A stretch of 64,000 bases of DNA from positions 12,413 through 76,412 of the forward strand of contig CAYOZL010000002.1 of the NCBI GenBank assembly GCA_964408435.1, read 5' to 3'. This DNA is from CAYOZL01 sp964408435. Its GTDB lineage: Bacteria; Bdellovibrionota_C; UBA2361; SZUA-149; CAYOZL01. The notes beneath the pieces are model-generated. The model was not told the origin of the DNA and ran no database searches. It worked only from the letters and a program-made list of their open reading frames with translations. The position numbers were made by a program, and so were the translations under genes. Numbering within the stretch: the stretch's first letter is position 1; the number at the start of each line of letters is the position of its first letter. Shown in pieces: positions 35,791-45,554 of the stretch.

Positions 35791-37158
35791 TTAAGCTCTA
35801 TTTGCTACAGTTTTATGCAAACCTGAGCTAAGTATAGCCTTTGGTGATACTGCAGGCCTACCAATTGAATAATAAGTAAAACCTAATCTTCTCATTTTAG
35901 ATGGATCAAAAAGATTTCTTCCATCAAAAACAACAGGCTCTTTTAAACTTTCTGCAAGCTTTCCAAAATTTGGTCTTCTAAACTCATTCCACTCAGTAAC
36001 AATTAGTAAAGCATCTGCTTGTTGAATCGCATCAAAGCTATTTTCTATAAACTCTATATTATCACTATTATCTTTAAATATATCTTTTGCTACCTCTATT
36101 GCTTCAGGATCGTATGCTCTAACTTTAGCACCTTTGCTTATTAATTCATTGATAATATCAATACTTGGAGCTTCTCTCATGTCATCAGTATTTGGCTTAA
36201 AAGCAAGACCCCATATCGCAAATGTTTTTCCTTTAATATCTCCGAAATGTTCAATTACCTTTTTAACTAATCTTTTCTTTTGCTTGTTATTAACTGAGTC
36301 TACAGCTTTAACAATTTCAAAATCAACATCATGTTCACCAGCAGTTCTTACTAAAGCTCTAATATCTTTAGGAAAACAAGAACCACCATAACCAACACCA
36401 GGAAATAAAAAGTTAGGCCCAATTCTAGAATCAGTACCAATTCCTAGTCGAACTTGAGAAACATCTGCCTCAACTTCTTCACAAAGATTAGCAATCTCAT
36501 TCATAAAAGTTACTTTTGTAGCTAACAAAGCATTAGCTGCATATTTAGTAACCTCAGCACTTTTATTATTCATTACTAATATTGGATTATTAGTTCTAAC
36601 AAATGGAGAGTATAGTTCTCTCATTACTTCAGCTGCTTCAACACTGTTAGTTCCAATAACTACTCTATCTGGCTTCATAAAATCTTCTATCGCTGAGCCT
36701 TCTTTTAAAAATTCTGGATTTGAAACTACATCAAAAGGCATACTTGTATGTTTTGAAATTTCATTAGCTACAAGCTTTGCAGTTCCAACTGGAACTGTTG
36801 ATTTGTTAACTATTATTTTAGGACCATTCATTTCTTTACCAATAGTTTCTGCTACTGCAAGAACAAATTTCAAATCAGCTGATCCGTCTTTATCTTGTGG
36901 AGTTCCTACTGCAATAAAAATAACTTCAGAACCTTTAATGCATTCAACAACATTTGTTGTAAATTGAATCCTACCGGCTTTAGCATTATTCTCAATTAGC
37001 CTATCTAAACCTGGCTCATAGATTGGAACTTCACCCCTATTAAGCATATCAATTTTTTCTTGATTGATATCTGCACAAATCACATCGTTTCCACTTTCAG
37101 CAAAACATGCCCCTGCAACTAAACCAACATAACCTGAGCCAACTACTCCAACGTTCAT
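35791..37158 (-). CDS. ugd: UDP-glucose 6-dehydrogenase
   Basis: Oxidises UDP-glucose twice to UDP-glucuronate. The N-terminal Rossmann GSGYVGLVAGACFAE, the catalytic cysteine in GYGGSCFPKD, and the C-terminal TDDMREAPS are all present. At 455 residues it is in the Ugd/TuaD range. Feeds the downstream UXS. Starts 25 bases after the glycosylphosphotransferase stop, consistent with one operon. Confidence 0.95.
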   Translation of the reverse strand: MNVGVVGSGYVGLVAGACFAESGNDVICADINQEKIDMLNRGEVPIYEPGLDRLIENNAKAGRIQFTTNVVECIKGSEVIFIAVGTPQDKDGSADLKFVLAVAETIGKEMNGPKIIVNKSTVPVGTAKLVANEISKHTSMPFDVVSNPEFLKEGSAIEDFMKPDRVVIGTNSVEAAEVMRELYSPFVRTNNPILVMNNKSAEVTKYAANALLATKVTFMNEIANLCEEVEADVSQVRLGIGTDSRIGPNFLFPGVGYGGSCFPKDIRALVRTAGEHDVDFEIVKAVDSVNNKQKKRLVKKVIEHFGDIKGKTFAIWGLAFKPNTDDMREAPSIDIINELISKGAKVRAYDPEAIEVAKDIFKDNSDNIEFIENSFDAIQQADALLIVTEWNEFRRPNFGKLAESLKEPVVFDGRNLFDPSKMRRLGFTYYSIGRPAVSPKAILSSGLHKTVANRA

Positions 37159-37183
37159 ATTTTATTCCTTAATAGTCTTTGCT

Positions 37184-38653
37184 TTAATAAGCGTTTTTGT
37201 CTTTTATAATTTTAAAAATAGTTAAAAAAAGTATCTTTATATCCAACATAAATGACCAATTTTCAATATAATAAAGATCACACTCTATTCTTTTTTCAAT
37301 TGAAGTGTTTCCTCTCCAACCATTTACCTGAGCCCAGCCAGTCATGCCAGCCTGAACTTTGTGTCTTAACATATACTTAGGTATTTTCGTTCTAAATTCA
37401 TCAATAAACACTGGCCTTTCAGGTCTTGGCCCAACAAGAGACATCTGTCCCTTTAACACATTAAATAACTGAGGTAATTCATCCAAGGAGAACCTTCTTA
37501 GAAACTTACCAAAGATTGTTGTTCTAGGATCATCTTTAACTGCAAACACAGCTCCTTTTTCCTCTGCGTTTATTTTCATTGTACGAAATTTGTAGATATT
37601 AAATCTTTGACCATCTAAACCTAATCTTTCTTGAACAAAAAATGTTGGCCCTCTAGATGTAAGCTTTACGACAGCGCAAAGTAACAACATTACTGGAGCA
37701 AGTAAGAGGATAAACAAGCTAGAGAAAATTATATCAGCAAGTCTTTTAATAAATTTTTTCATTCCGATTAAAGGTGTAGCTGCCAAGCTAACAACAGGCA
37801 GGCCATCAAATTCTTCAATTGCTGAACCTAATTGAATGAATCTATGCACATCAGGTACGATTTTAACATCAACCATCGAATCCCCTATAGATGAAATTAG
37901 AGACTCAAGTAAGTCATGGTCTTGTAAAGGCATTGCTATAATTAGTTGATCAATATTATGTGCTGCTAACACTTGTGGAAGTTGATCGTAAGTTCCAATA
38001 ATTGGAAGGTTTTTTGTTTTTTGTTCAATAGCTAAGGCGTTTGAACCACTAATGTTATAGTTAAAAGCCTTAGAAGATACTGTCTTTGAAAAAGCATGTT
38101 CGCCCCTTTCTAAGCAACCAACTAACTTCATACCAAACTCAGGTCTGTTCTTTACTCTTGCTGCTATTTTTCTAGCTAAAACGCCTGAACCAACTAATAA
38201 AGTATAGCGAAGATTATAGCCTTTTTTACGTATCTGCTTTAAGAAATTTCTAATTAGAAACCTATTTGCAGTTAAGCAAATTGAAGAAACAACAAAAAAG
38301 ATTAGGAAAACTAATCGAGATAAGGGGATACTTTTTTCCCAAAATAAATATGCAAAAGCTACAAGAACTAAAACACTAAATGCATTAGACCGTAGGAGTT
38401 TAAAAATTTCTCCATACTTTCCGTGCCCTCGCATTGGTTTATACAAACCACTTCTTCTAAATACAAAACCCCAGATTATGCAGATGAAAACAATCATCTT
38501 AAAATAATAAGTAAACTCAGGTATACCTTTCTCTATGGGGAAAAGATTGGTGTGGAACCTAAGCCAATAACTAAGCACCCAGGCAATACATACAATTGCT
38601 AAGTCAGATGCTTTAAATACAGCTTCAAATATTTGCGAGTGTTTTTTTAACAT
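37184..38653 (-). CDS. Exopolysaccharide polyprenyl glycosylphosphotransferase
   Basis: The initiating enzyme that places a sugar-1-phosphate on undecaprenyl phosphate. 489 residues: about four N-terminal membrane helices, a middle CoA-binding-like domain (LLVGSGVLARKIAARV), a further hydrophobic segment (FSSLFILLLAPVMLLLCAVV), and the C-terminal bacterial sugar transferase domain with FNIYKFRTM, DELPQLFNVLKGQMSLVGPRPE and the final MTGWAQVNGWRG. This is the WcaJ/EpsE class, whose donor is often UDP-glucose or UDP-galactose. Overlaps the next gene upstream by 29 bases. Confidence 0.95.
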   Translation of the reverse strand: MLKKHSQIFEAVFKASDLAIVCIAWVLSYWLRFHTNLFPIEKGIPEFTYYFKMIVFICIIWGFVFRRSGLYKPMRGHGKYGEIFKLLRSNAFSVLVLVAFAYLFWEKSIPLSRLVFLIFFVVSSICLTANRFLIRNFLKQIRKKGYNLRYTLLVGSGVLARKIAARVKNRPEFGMKLVGCLERGEHAFSKTVSSKAFNYNISGSNALAIEQKTKNLPIIGTYDQLPQVLAAHNIDQLIIAMPLQDHDLLESLISSIGDSMVDVKIVPDVHRFIQLGSAIEEFDGLPVVSLAATPLIGMKKFIKRLADIIFSSLFILLLAPVMLLLCAVVKLTSRGPTFFVQERLGLDGQRFNIYKFRTMKINAEEKGAVFAVKDDPRTTIFGKFLRRFSLDELPQLFNVLKGQMSLVGPRPERPVFIDEFRTKIPKYMLRHKVQAGMTGWAQVNGWRGNTSIEKRIECDLYYIENWSFMLDIKILFLTIFKIIKDKNAY

Positions 38654-39833
38654 CTTTATTAAAATCTACTATCTTACTATTTGTTTTACTAATTTCTTTT
38701 TCAAGTTTACTAGTAAGTAATTTTTTAAATTTAGTTTTAAAAGAGTTTTGTGAAAATCTACTAGCCTGATTAACACACTTTTCAATTGTAATCTCTTTAT
38801 CTAGTTCTATGAACTTATCTATAGCATTTATAATACTTTCTTTACTATTATTTTCATAGAATATGCCTGTTTGCTCATTAATTACAGTCTCTAAAGCCCC
38901 TCCTTTTCCAAGAGCGATTACACCTAAGCCATTTGCTTGTGCTTCAAGTGGCACTATTCCAAAATCTTCTTCTGCCCCGAAGATTAAAGCTCTAGACTCT
39001 GAATATAAACTTCCAAGTTTAGCTTCACTTACACGACCAAGTATTTTAATATTACTCTTTGCTATTTTTTTAATTCTAGAAATCTCTGGTCCTGAGCCAA
39101 CAATATTAAGCTCATATCCAAGCTCATTGAATGCTAAAACGATAGTATCAACATTTTTATAAGGCACTAGCGCACTAACACAAAGAAAGCTATTTTTATT
39201 CTTGCCCTGATTTAAGCTAGTATCATTTTTATTTGTATTACTAATCCATTCAGTTTTTACAGGTGGATATAAAACTTCAGAATCTAAATTATACACTTTT
39301 CTTATTCTTTGTTTTATATATTCACTAATGCAGACAAAGCTATCTACATTTTTACTTCCTTCTAAGTCCCAAGAGCGTAAATACTTAGTTACTATCTTAA
39401 CAAAAGGCTCATACCATTTACTTTTAAAATAGGAGTCGTATTTATCCCAAAGGTATCTAGCAGGGGTTAAGCAGTAGCAAAGATGAAAGCTATCGACTTT
39501 AATATTCTTTGCTAAACAATGACTAATGCTAATTACAATATCATACTCTTTCTTATTTATTTTTTTAGAAAGAGAATTACTAGCTACTGGATAAAAAGGT
39601 AATAAGTACCTGTATACATACTTAGCAAAAGGAGTTAAATTTAAAATAGAAGTGTAAACATCTTTAGAGTTTATTATTTTTGAAACATTTTTAGGCTCAT
39701 AAAAAGCCGTATAAATATCTGAGTTAGGATAGAGTTCTAATATATTCTCTAAGCACTTTTCCCCACCTCTCATTCCCACAAGCCAGTCGTGAACAATTGC
39801 AATCTTTAATTTACTGCTCATTATCTTATGCAA
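38625..39833 (-). CDS. Glycosyltransferase family 4
   Basis: A 402-residue GT-B enzyme for exopolysaccharide assembly. N-terminal IAIVHDWLVGMRGGEK with the glycine-rich acceptor loop, and the donor-binding GAEEDFGIVPLEAQANG in the C-terminal domain (E-x7-E). The ATG at 39833 overlaps the upstream gene by 8 bases; an alternative ATG four codons in (39821) may be the real start. The C-terminus overlaps the sugar transferase start, implying tight coupling. Confidence 0.9.
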   Translation of the reverse strand: MHKIMSSKLKIAIVHDWLVGMRGGEKCLENILELYPNSDIYTAFYEPKNVSKIINSKDVYTSILNLTPFAKYVYRYLLPFYPVASNSLSKKINKKEYDIVISISHCLAKNIKVDSFHLCYCLTPARYLWDKYDSYFKSKWYEPFVKIVTKYLRSWDLEGSKNVDSFVCISEYIKQRIRKVYNLDSEVLYPPVKTEWISNTNKNDTSLNQGKNKNSFLCVSALVPYKNVDTIVLAFNELGYELNIVGSGPEISRIKKIAKSNIKILGRVSEAKLGSLYSESRALIFGAEEDFGIVPLEAQANGLGVIALGKGGALETVINEQTGIFYENNSKESIINAIDKFIELDKEITIEKCVNQASRFSQNSFKTKFKKLLTSKLEKEISKTNSKIVDFNKDVKKTLANI

Positions 39834-40929
39834 CCTTTACTGCTTTTTCTTCTAATACATTATAAGCACAGCTTAGATCTTTAAATAAATTTACAATTTT
39901 AGAATCAAATGAAGACTTATTAAATCTTTCTGCTATCTCCTTGCCTAGTTTTACTCTTTTTTCTCTATTTTTATGGTCATTACTCATTTGCCTAATTGCT
40001 TTTGTAAGTGATTGGCTAGAAAATTTATCAGCATACCAAATAGAATCTGAGAAGTTCTCAACTAAGCAAGGTAGGGCAAATGCTACTACTGGTATTCCAA
40101 TTTTTAATGCTTCTAGAGCTGGGATACAAAAACCTTCCTCTAATGACGGGATAACTAAGGCTTTAGCATTTTGATATAGTTTTCTAAGTTCATTTTCATC
40201 ACAATTCTTTTTTAAAATAACATTATCTTGTTTTAAATTTGACTTACTTCCTAATATAATTAAATCACTTGTGCTCTCTTGTTCTTTCCAAGCCTTCAGT
40301 AAAAGATTTAAACCCTTATGCTTCAAGTCACTAGATATGCATAAGTAATAGTCTTTTTTTTCACTTGAAATTCCTTCAAGTGAAGCTTGTATGTAATTTG
40401 AAATCTTCTCAATTTTTTTATTTTTTAAATAAAAATTATTTTCAATTTGATTTTTACTATAATTACTAACAGTAAAAACTAAATTACTTCTTTTTAAAGC
40501 ATGAGAAATAGAAAAACGACTAAAAATTCTTTTAAATATGTTGCTACTGTTTAAGTGTATGCAATCATGAATAGTGCAACTTACTTTAGAGTTTTGTGGT
40601 AAAAAATACGGAACGGTATAGTGAGGAAAATGTAAAATAGAGTTCTCTAGTCTTTTTTTTAGCTTTAAAGGCATAAAAAATGACTCAGCAAATGAGTATT
40701 TCTTAAAATTACTCTCTATAATCTCGATATCTGCCAAGCTTTTAAATAACTCAGACTTTTGTTTCAAGACCTGTTTAGAAGCTATTACTGCGACTTTAAA
40801 CAAGCCACTACTAACTAAGGCTTTAATAGTATTCTCAGTATAAACACCAATTCCTCCATCACAGAGTTTTCTAGCGTCTATAACTACTCTAGGAACTTCT
40901 CTTAGATTTTTAGTTGAATCAAAAGACAA
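39826..40929 (-). CDS. Glycosyltransferase family 4
   Basis: A 367-residue GT-B glycosyltransferase. It has VVIDARKLCDGGIGVYTEN at the start and VIPSLEEGFCIPALEALKIG near residue 263, the donor-sugar motif of GT4. The protein begins with TTG at 40929, immediately after the previous gene's stop codon at 40930-40932. Part of the exopolysaccharide cluster; sugar unknown. Confidence 0.88.
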   Translation of the reverse strand: MSFDSTKNLREVPRVVIDARKLCDGGIGVYTENTIKALVSSGLFKVAVIASKQVLKQKSELFKSLADIEIIESNFKKYSFAESFFMPLKLKKRLENSILHFPHYTVPYFLPQNSKVSCTIHDCIHLNSSNIFKRIFSRFSISHALKRSNLVFTVSNYSKNQIENNFYLKNKKIEKISNYIQASLEGISSEKKDYYLCISSDLKHKGLNLLLKAWKEQESTSDLIILGSKSNLKQDNVILKKNCDENELRKLYQNAKALVIPSLEEGFCIPALEALKIGIPVVAFALPCLVENFSDSIWYADKFSSQSLTKAIRQMSNDHKNREKRVKLGKEIAERFNKSSFDSKIVNLFKDLSCAYNVLEEKAVKVA

Positions 40930-41904
40930 TTAGGCCACATTAACGATTTTCTTACTGCCTCTATACACTTCTCTTACAGAATAAGTCTTTTTATTTTGAG
41001 ACTCATGGTATGTTCTAACTAATACTTCTGCCAGAATTCCAAAACAAAAGAATTGCAAACCAATTAAAATAAGCATTACAGAAATTAAAAGCATTGGTCT
41101 GTTACCGATTGCCATATTTAAAAATACTTTTTCAAATGTAAGAACAGAAAGCATTAAAGCTCCTAAACCACCACTAAGCATTCCAAAAGATCCAAACATA
41201 TGTAGTGGTCTTGTTGCGAAGCCTAAAAAGAACCTAACTGTAAGTAAATCTAATATAACTCTAAATGTTCTTGAAATTCCATACTTAGAAGTACCGTGAA
41301 TTCTAGGTCTATGTTTTACCGGAATTTCAGCAATTCTCACTCCCATACTAGCTGCAACCGCTGGTATGAACCTATGCATCTCACCATAAAGTTGAATACC
41401 TTTTGCCACTTCTTTCTTAAATGCTTTTAAAGTACAACCATAGTCATGAAGTTCAACATTTGTAGTTCTTGAAATTATTCTATTTGCAATCATCGAAGGA
41501 ATTTTTCGAGACCACATTTTATCCTGTCTATCTTTTCTCCAACCTGCAACTAGGTCGTAACCTTCATCCATTTTTTTTATTAGATTAGGAATCTCAACAG
41601 GGTCGTTTTGTAGGTCTCCATCAAGAGTAATTATAATATCACCCTCTGCATAATCAAAGCCTGCCGCCATTGCAGCAGTTTGGCCAAAATTTCTTCTAAA
41701 TTCTACAATTCTAGTTCTTGTATCAAAGCCTGCTACTTCAATCAGTCTTGTAACTGTTTTATCTTTTGAGCCATCATCAACAAATACAAACTCTGCATTA
41801 ATGTTATTTGAATCAATTACATTAACAATCTCTAGGTATAACTGTTCAACGTTTTCCACTTCATTATAAAGTGGTATAACTAACGATATTAATCTTTTAT
41901 CCAT
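40930..41904 (-). CDS. Glycosyltransferase family 2, polyprenyl-phosphate type, membrane-bound
   Basis: A 324-residue GT2 with LVIPLYNEVENVEQL, FVDDGSKDKT, and DGDLQNDP (DxD metal motif), then two C-terminal transmembrane helices around residues 235-300. This architecture is that of DPM1/ArnC/GtrB-like enzymes which load a sugar onto polyprenyl phosphate for transfer outside the membrane. It is the first gene of the exopolysaccharide operon on the minus strand, with 116 bases and a folA terminator upstream. Confidence 0.92.
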   Translation of the reverse strand: MDKRLISLVIPLYNEVENVEQLYLEIVNVIDSNNINAEFVFVDDGSKDKTVTRLIEVAGFDTRTRIVEFRRNFGQTAAMAAGFDYAEGDIIITLDGDLQNDPVEIPNLIKKMDEGYDLVAGWRKDRQDKMWSRKIPSMIANRIISRTTNVELHDYGCTLKAFKKEVAKGIQLYGEMHRFIPAVAASMGVRIAEIPVKHRPRIHGTSKYGISRTFRVILDLLTVRFFLGFATRPLHMFGSFGMLSGGLGALMLSVLTFEKVFLNMAIGNRPMLLISVMLILIGLQFFCFGILAEVLVRTYHESQNKKTYSVREVYRGSKKIVNVA

Positions 41905-41942
41905 AAGCTCCTATTACTAACCTGTCCTTTACTGTTTCAAGC

Positions 41943-41961
41943 AAAAAAATAGCCCCTATTT
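41943..41961 (-). terminator. Likely terminator after folA
   Basis: Minus strand: AAATAG, loop GGG, CTATTT, then a further run of T. The stem is only 6 bp and AT-rich, but it is followed by the T-run (plus-strand a's at 41943-41949) and stands between the folA stop at 42021 and the next gene. Confidence 0.45.
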
Positions 41962-42020
41962 CATACTATAGAGATAGGAAAAAGTAAATAACACGCTAAA
42001 GAAGAACAGGAAAAATACCC

Positions 42021-42545
42021 CTAAGAACGACTATAGGTTAAAAATTTACAATTTTTAGATTCTTTTGATGATATCAGTTCAAAATCGTCCTCAAATTCTG
42101 GAAAATACGTATCCCCCTCATGCTCACCATTAACCATTGTAAGCTCAAGTTTATCCCAATACTTTACAGTAGAACTATAGAGTTTTTGACCTCCTATAAC
42201 CCAGATTTTATCTCCTTTAATAGAGATTTCATTTGTTTTAACTTTTTCAAAAAAACTTTCTACTGAGTTTTCAATCACTACTTCTTTCTCGCTTGGTGCT
42301 AACTCAGCTTTAGTTAAAGTTGTAGAAAAAACAACATTTAGTCTATTTGGTAGTGGTCTATATTTATCTGGTAAGGAGTAAAAAGTATTCCTACCCATTA
42401 AAACAGTATGACCAGTAGTTAGACCTGAAAAATGTTTTAAATCTTCAGGTAAATGCCAGGGTAATTTATTCTTATAACCAATAATGCGCTTTTGATTCAT
42501 CGCTACTATTGCATTTACTTCGTATTTTATTCTGCCCTCTTTCAC
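42021..42545 (-). CDS. folA: Dihydrofolate reductase
   Basis: Reduces dihydrofolate to tetrahydrofolate. 174 residues: VNAIVAMNQKRIIGYKNKLPWHLPEDLKHF holds the opening strand, Trp-Pro loop and the catalytic acid (PEDLKHF), then TGHTVLMGRNTFYSLPDKYRPLPNRLNVV for NADPH and IWVIGGQKLY. GTG start at 42545, sharing one base with the thyA stop (TAGTG), so translation is coupled. The partner ThyA makes the dihydrofolate it uses. Confidence 0.95.
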   Translation of the reverse strand: MKEGRIKYEVNAIVAMNQKRIIGYKNKLPWHLPEDLKHFSGLTTGHTVLMGRNTFYSLPDKYRPLPNRLNVVFSTTLTKAELAPSEKEVVIENSVESFFEKVKTNEISIKGDKIWVIGGQKLYSSTVKYWDKLELTMVNGEHEGDTYFPEFEDDFELISSKESKNCKFLTYSRS

Positions 42546-43354
42546 TAGACAGCAATATCAAACTTAATTAATGCTTGAGGATTATAATTTTTGATTTTAA
42601 AATCTTTATATTTAAAATCAAAAATATCTTTTATTTCAGGATTAATCTCTAAAGTAGGTAATTCACTTGGTTCTCTGCTTAATTGCTCTAGAGCACCTTC
42701 AATATGATTTGAATAAATATGCAAGTCTCCAAAAGTATGAACAAACTCATGAGCTTCTAAGTTACAAACTTGAGCAACCATCATTAGTAGCATTGAATAG
42801 CTAGCAATATTAAATGGCACACCTAACATCAAATCAGCAGATCTTTGATACAATTGACAACTAATTTTACCATTATCAACATAGAACTGAAAAAGTGTAT
42901 GACATGCAGGAGGAGCAACCTCTGGCAAATCTCCAGGGTTAAAAGCAATGACTACGTGTCTTCTACTGTTAGGATTATTTTTTATTTGCTCAATAACATT
43001 TGCTATTTGGTCAATGCTTCCCTCCCAGTTCCTCCACTGCTTACCGTAAACTGGTCCTAAATCGCCATTCTCATCTGCCCACTCATCCCAGATAGAAACT
43101 TTATGTTCTTTTAAATACTTTATGTTTGTATCGCCTCTTAAAAACCATAATAACTCATAGATTACGGACTTGGTGTGTACTTTTTTAGTGGTCAGTAAAG
43201 GGAAACCCTTTTTTAGGTCGAATCTAATTTGTCTTCCAAATACAGAAACAGTACCAACTCCAGTTCTATCTTTTCTTATATTCTTTAAATCGTTAACAGA
43301 CTGTATATTAGCGCTGTCTAATACATCTTTAACTAAGCTTAAATACTGATTCAT
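42545..43354 (-). CDS. thyA: Thymidylate synthase
   Basis: Makes dTMP from dUMP with methylene-tetrahydrofolate. 269 residues; catalytic C151 in EVAPPACHTLFQFYV, the nearby LYQRSADLMLGVPFN motif, and the C-terminal ALIKFDIAV. The length matches bacterial ThyA (about 264). Classic thyA-folA gene pair. The RTGVGTVSVFG segment binding dUMP is at residues 30-40. Confidence 0.97.
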   Translation of the reverse strand: MNQYLSLVKDVLDSANIQSVNDLKNIRKDRTGVGTVSVFGRQIRFDLKKGFPLLTTKKVHTKSVIYELLWFLRGDTNIKYLKEHKVSIWDEWADENGDLGPVYGKQWRNWEGSIDQIANVIEQIKNNPNSRRHVVIAFNPGDLPEVAPPACHTLFQFYVDNGKISCQLYQRSADLMLGVPFNIASYSMLLMMVAQVCNLEAHEFVHTFGDLHIYSNHIEGALEQLSREPSELPTLEINPEIKDIFDFKYKDFKIKNYNPQALIKFDIAV

Positions 43355-43565
43355 TTTATATTTTCATATCAATTTGTTAGTAACTTCAAGTGACTTATAG
43401 CACTGCTTTTATCCTTTCTACAAACCCATATTAAAGACTTAGTGTTAAGTTTATAGCCTATTTTAAATGTGCCTCTAAGTTATTAATTTTAATTAAATTT
43501 TTAAGATTAAGAAATCTGAGTAAATAACCGATATAAATTCAGGAGAATAATATAAAGATACTGTA

Positions 43566-44627
43566 TTGAAACAAGTTTTTACAAATTTAGAGTTAAAGCA
43601 ATTAAAGACTCTAACAATAATGCATAGAAGAAATGAGATCTCTGATGGTTCATATGAACAAGAAATTGCTTTGATTCTAAAAGGTAGAGAATTCCCTATT
43701 TTAACAGACTCTCCAGATACCTTAGCAAACACCAAAGACAGTAAAAATCTAGAAATAGAATTAAGAAAAAAAGAAAATCTAAAAAAGCATAACGAAATTA
43801 GAAGTAATGATATTAATTCATTAACAACATGCAATGAGAAGAGTAAGAGAAATAGAAAAAACCATATCAGCAAACAAAAAAAATCAAGAAATGAAAGTTT
43901 AATAACAAAATCTTTAGAAGAAGAAAACTTAAAAGATATAAACGATTCAACAATTCTAAATACTCAGCATGTAACGCTAACTACTCAAAAAAATATTCGC
44001 GGTTCTTTGATCTTAAATGAATCAATAAGCACTAATTCTGTTATTTTTAATGCAGTACCTGAAAAATCTAATTTTAAAAATATTTTACTAGTATCTATTT
44101 CTACTATTTTATTATTAACGACTATTGCTTTCGTGAATTTTGGCTACACAAAAAATAAACTTTTAGATTCAGACATATCTAAAGAAATACTTGAAATAAA
44201 TAATAAAAATATGAATAAAAACTACTTTGGGCCTGTTGCTATAAATCAATGTAATGAAAAATGTATTGAAAATAATGGACCTAAAGAATGTTCTTCAATT
44301 TGTAGAAAACTCTCTTTTATTAGATTCCCAAGAAGATTATCTCTTCTTGATAACAGCCCAAGAGTATTGGGTGCTAGAATAGTTTCTGATTGTTTAATTA
44401 AAGATAAAGCGAATAAGATTAACAGCAATTTAAAATCTGTTGACTTAGATGGTCTTAATCTTAGTAGACTACTTACAGAGTATAAAAATACTATTGAATT
44501 AGATAATTCATGTATTCAAACTAATAAAATCTTAGCTAAGATTGGTCAAAAAGTATCAAGTAATTATAAAGATAATTACAGTTCATCTTATTACGAGAGA
44601 CTAAGCGAGAATATAAATGAAAAGTAA
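43566..44627 (+). CDS. Unknown single-pass membrane protein
   Basis: I do not recognise this 353-residue protein. The first 45 residues (EISDGSYEQEIALILKGREF) resemble short SHOCT-like helical modules; then a highly basic low-complexity stretch (KKENLKKHNEI, KKSRNES); a membrane helix at about residues 173-195 (NILLVSISTILLLTTIAFVN); and a C-terminal part of about 155 residues containing cysteine pairs (CNEKCIENNGPKECSSICRK) suited to disulfides outside the cytoplasm. TTG start at 43566 is uncertain; an ATG at codon 19 is an alternative. It overlaps the next gene by 11 bases. Confidence 0.7.
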   Translation: MKQVFTNLELKQLKTLTIMHRRNEISDGSYEQEIALILKGREFPILTDSPDTLANTKDSKNLEIELRKKENLKKHNEIRSNDINSLTTCNEKSKRNRKNHISKQKKSRNESLITKSLEEENLKDINDSTILNTQHVTLTTQKNIRGSLILNESISTNSVIFNAVPEKSNFKNILLVSISTILLLTTIAFVNFGYTKNKLLDSDISKEILEINNKNMNKNYFGPVAINQCNEKCIENNGPKECSSICRKLSFIRFPRRLSLLDNSPRVLGARIVSDCLIKDKANKINSNLKSVDLDGLNLSRLLTEYKNTIELDNSCIQTNKILAKIGQKVSSNYKDNYSSSYYERLSENINEK

Positions 44628-44931
44628 TAAAATAATTAACAAGATTAGAATATTTTCATCTAATATACTTTATCTGTTCTTAATACTTCACTTACTGATT
44701 AGCTTTGTAGCTGCAGAAGAAAATATGCAATTTATTACATTTAAATCTGGTGAATGGGTTTTAGCTGAAAAGCAAAATCACAATGGCGAAGAACAATATC
44801 CTAAGGAAAAAGCTATTTGCGAGTTATCTACTAAAGAATACGAATGTTATAAAATTGAAAAAGATACTTATGCTACTGAGCTCAAAGAGCTAGAAAAAGA
44901 GCTAATCACAGCAAAAGATCTAGGCTTCTAA
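44617..44931 (+). CDS. Small secreted protein
   Basis: 104 residues with a long hydrophobic signal peptide (IRIFSSNILYLFLILHLLISFVAAEE). The mature part is mostly charged, with two cysteines (CELSTKEYEC). It overlaps the preceding membrane protein gene, which suggests the two work together, perhaps as a cell-envelope pair. No domain is recognised. Confidence 0.65.
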   Translation: MKSNKIINKIRIFSSNILYLFLILHLLISFVAAEENMQFITFKSGEWVLAEKQNHNGEEQYPKEKAICELSTKEYECYKIEKDTYATELKELEKELITAKDLGF

Positions 44932-44975
44932 ATCTAGCTGTTGACTTTAAAGCTCTAAATTCATATAAAAATCCC

Positions 44976-45101
44976 ATGGCATCACTAGCGAAAGTAACTA
45001 AAGCGAAAAGAAAGATAAGAAACGATAAGATTTTAAAGAAGCGTTCTGTAAAATCTCGTAAAAAACTTAAAAAGCTTAAAGCTGAAGGTAAATTAGTATA
45101 G
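44976..45101 (+). CDS. Small lysine/arginine-rich protein (41 aa)
   Basis: An ATG at 44976 opens a 41-residue frame ending TAG. It begins MASLAKVTKAKRKIRNDK and continues with many K and R (KKRSVKSRKKLKKLK), ending LKAEGKLV. About 19 of 41 residues are basic, like a ribosome- or nucleic-acid-binding peptide. No clear ribosome-binding site was seen and the gene is short, so this is a moderate-confidence call. Confidence 0.45.
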   Translation: MASLAKVTKAKRKIRNDKILKKRSVKSRKKLKKLKAEGKLV

Positions 45102-45190
45102 TAAATACTCTTTTTACTATTCTATCTTAATATCCTTAAATTAAATTCAAAACTCTGAATTAGATTAGTTCTAATTGATCAGAATGATCA

Positions 45191-45553
45191 CTAATCAACT
45201 ATAGAGTCTATTACAGCAAGAGCACTTGATTTATTAGTTGCTAAAGCAACATCATGCACATCACAAACTCTCATCAAAGCACCAATATCTGGCTCATGTG
45301 CTTGAGCAGTTAGTGGGTCTCTTAAAAATATCACAGCTTGAACTACTCCTTGAGCAACTCTAGCTCCAATTTCCAAATCTCCACCATGTGGACCATGGGA
45401 AACAATAATAGGATCTAAATTAAGCTCATCTTTTAATAGCTTCCCAGTATTTCCAGTCGCTATTACATCCTGTGCCATAAAAAAGTCGACATAGTTAGAC
45501 ACTACTTCTAGTAATTCTCTTTTTTTACTATCATGGGCAATCAGTGCAATCAT
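45191..45553 (-). CDS. mgsA: Methylglyoxal synthase
   Basis: Converts dihydroxyacetone phosphate to methylglyoxal and phosphate, a bypass of lower glycolysis. The 120-residue protein has MIALIAHDSKKREL, ATGNTGKLL (phosphate site), SHGPHGGDLEIGARVA (catalytic Asp in GGD), and FLRDPLTAQAHEPD. The Leu/Gln in the usual SGPLGGDQQIGA are His and Leu here. It follows the metB-like gene by one base on the same strand. Confidence 0.92.
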   Translation of the reverse strand: MIALIAHDSKKRELLEVVSNYVDFFMAQDVIATGNTGKLLKDELNLDPIIVSHGPHGGDLEIGARVAQGVVQAVIFLRDPLTAQAHEPDIGALMRVCDVHDVALATNKSSALAVIDSIVD

Positions 45554-45554
45554 A

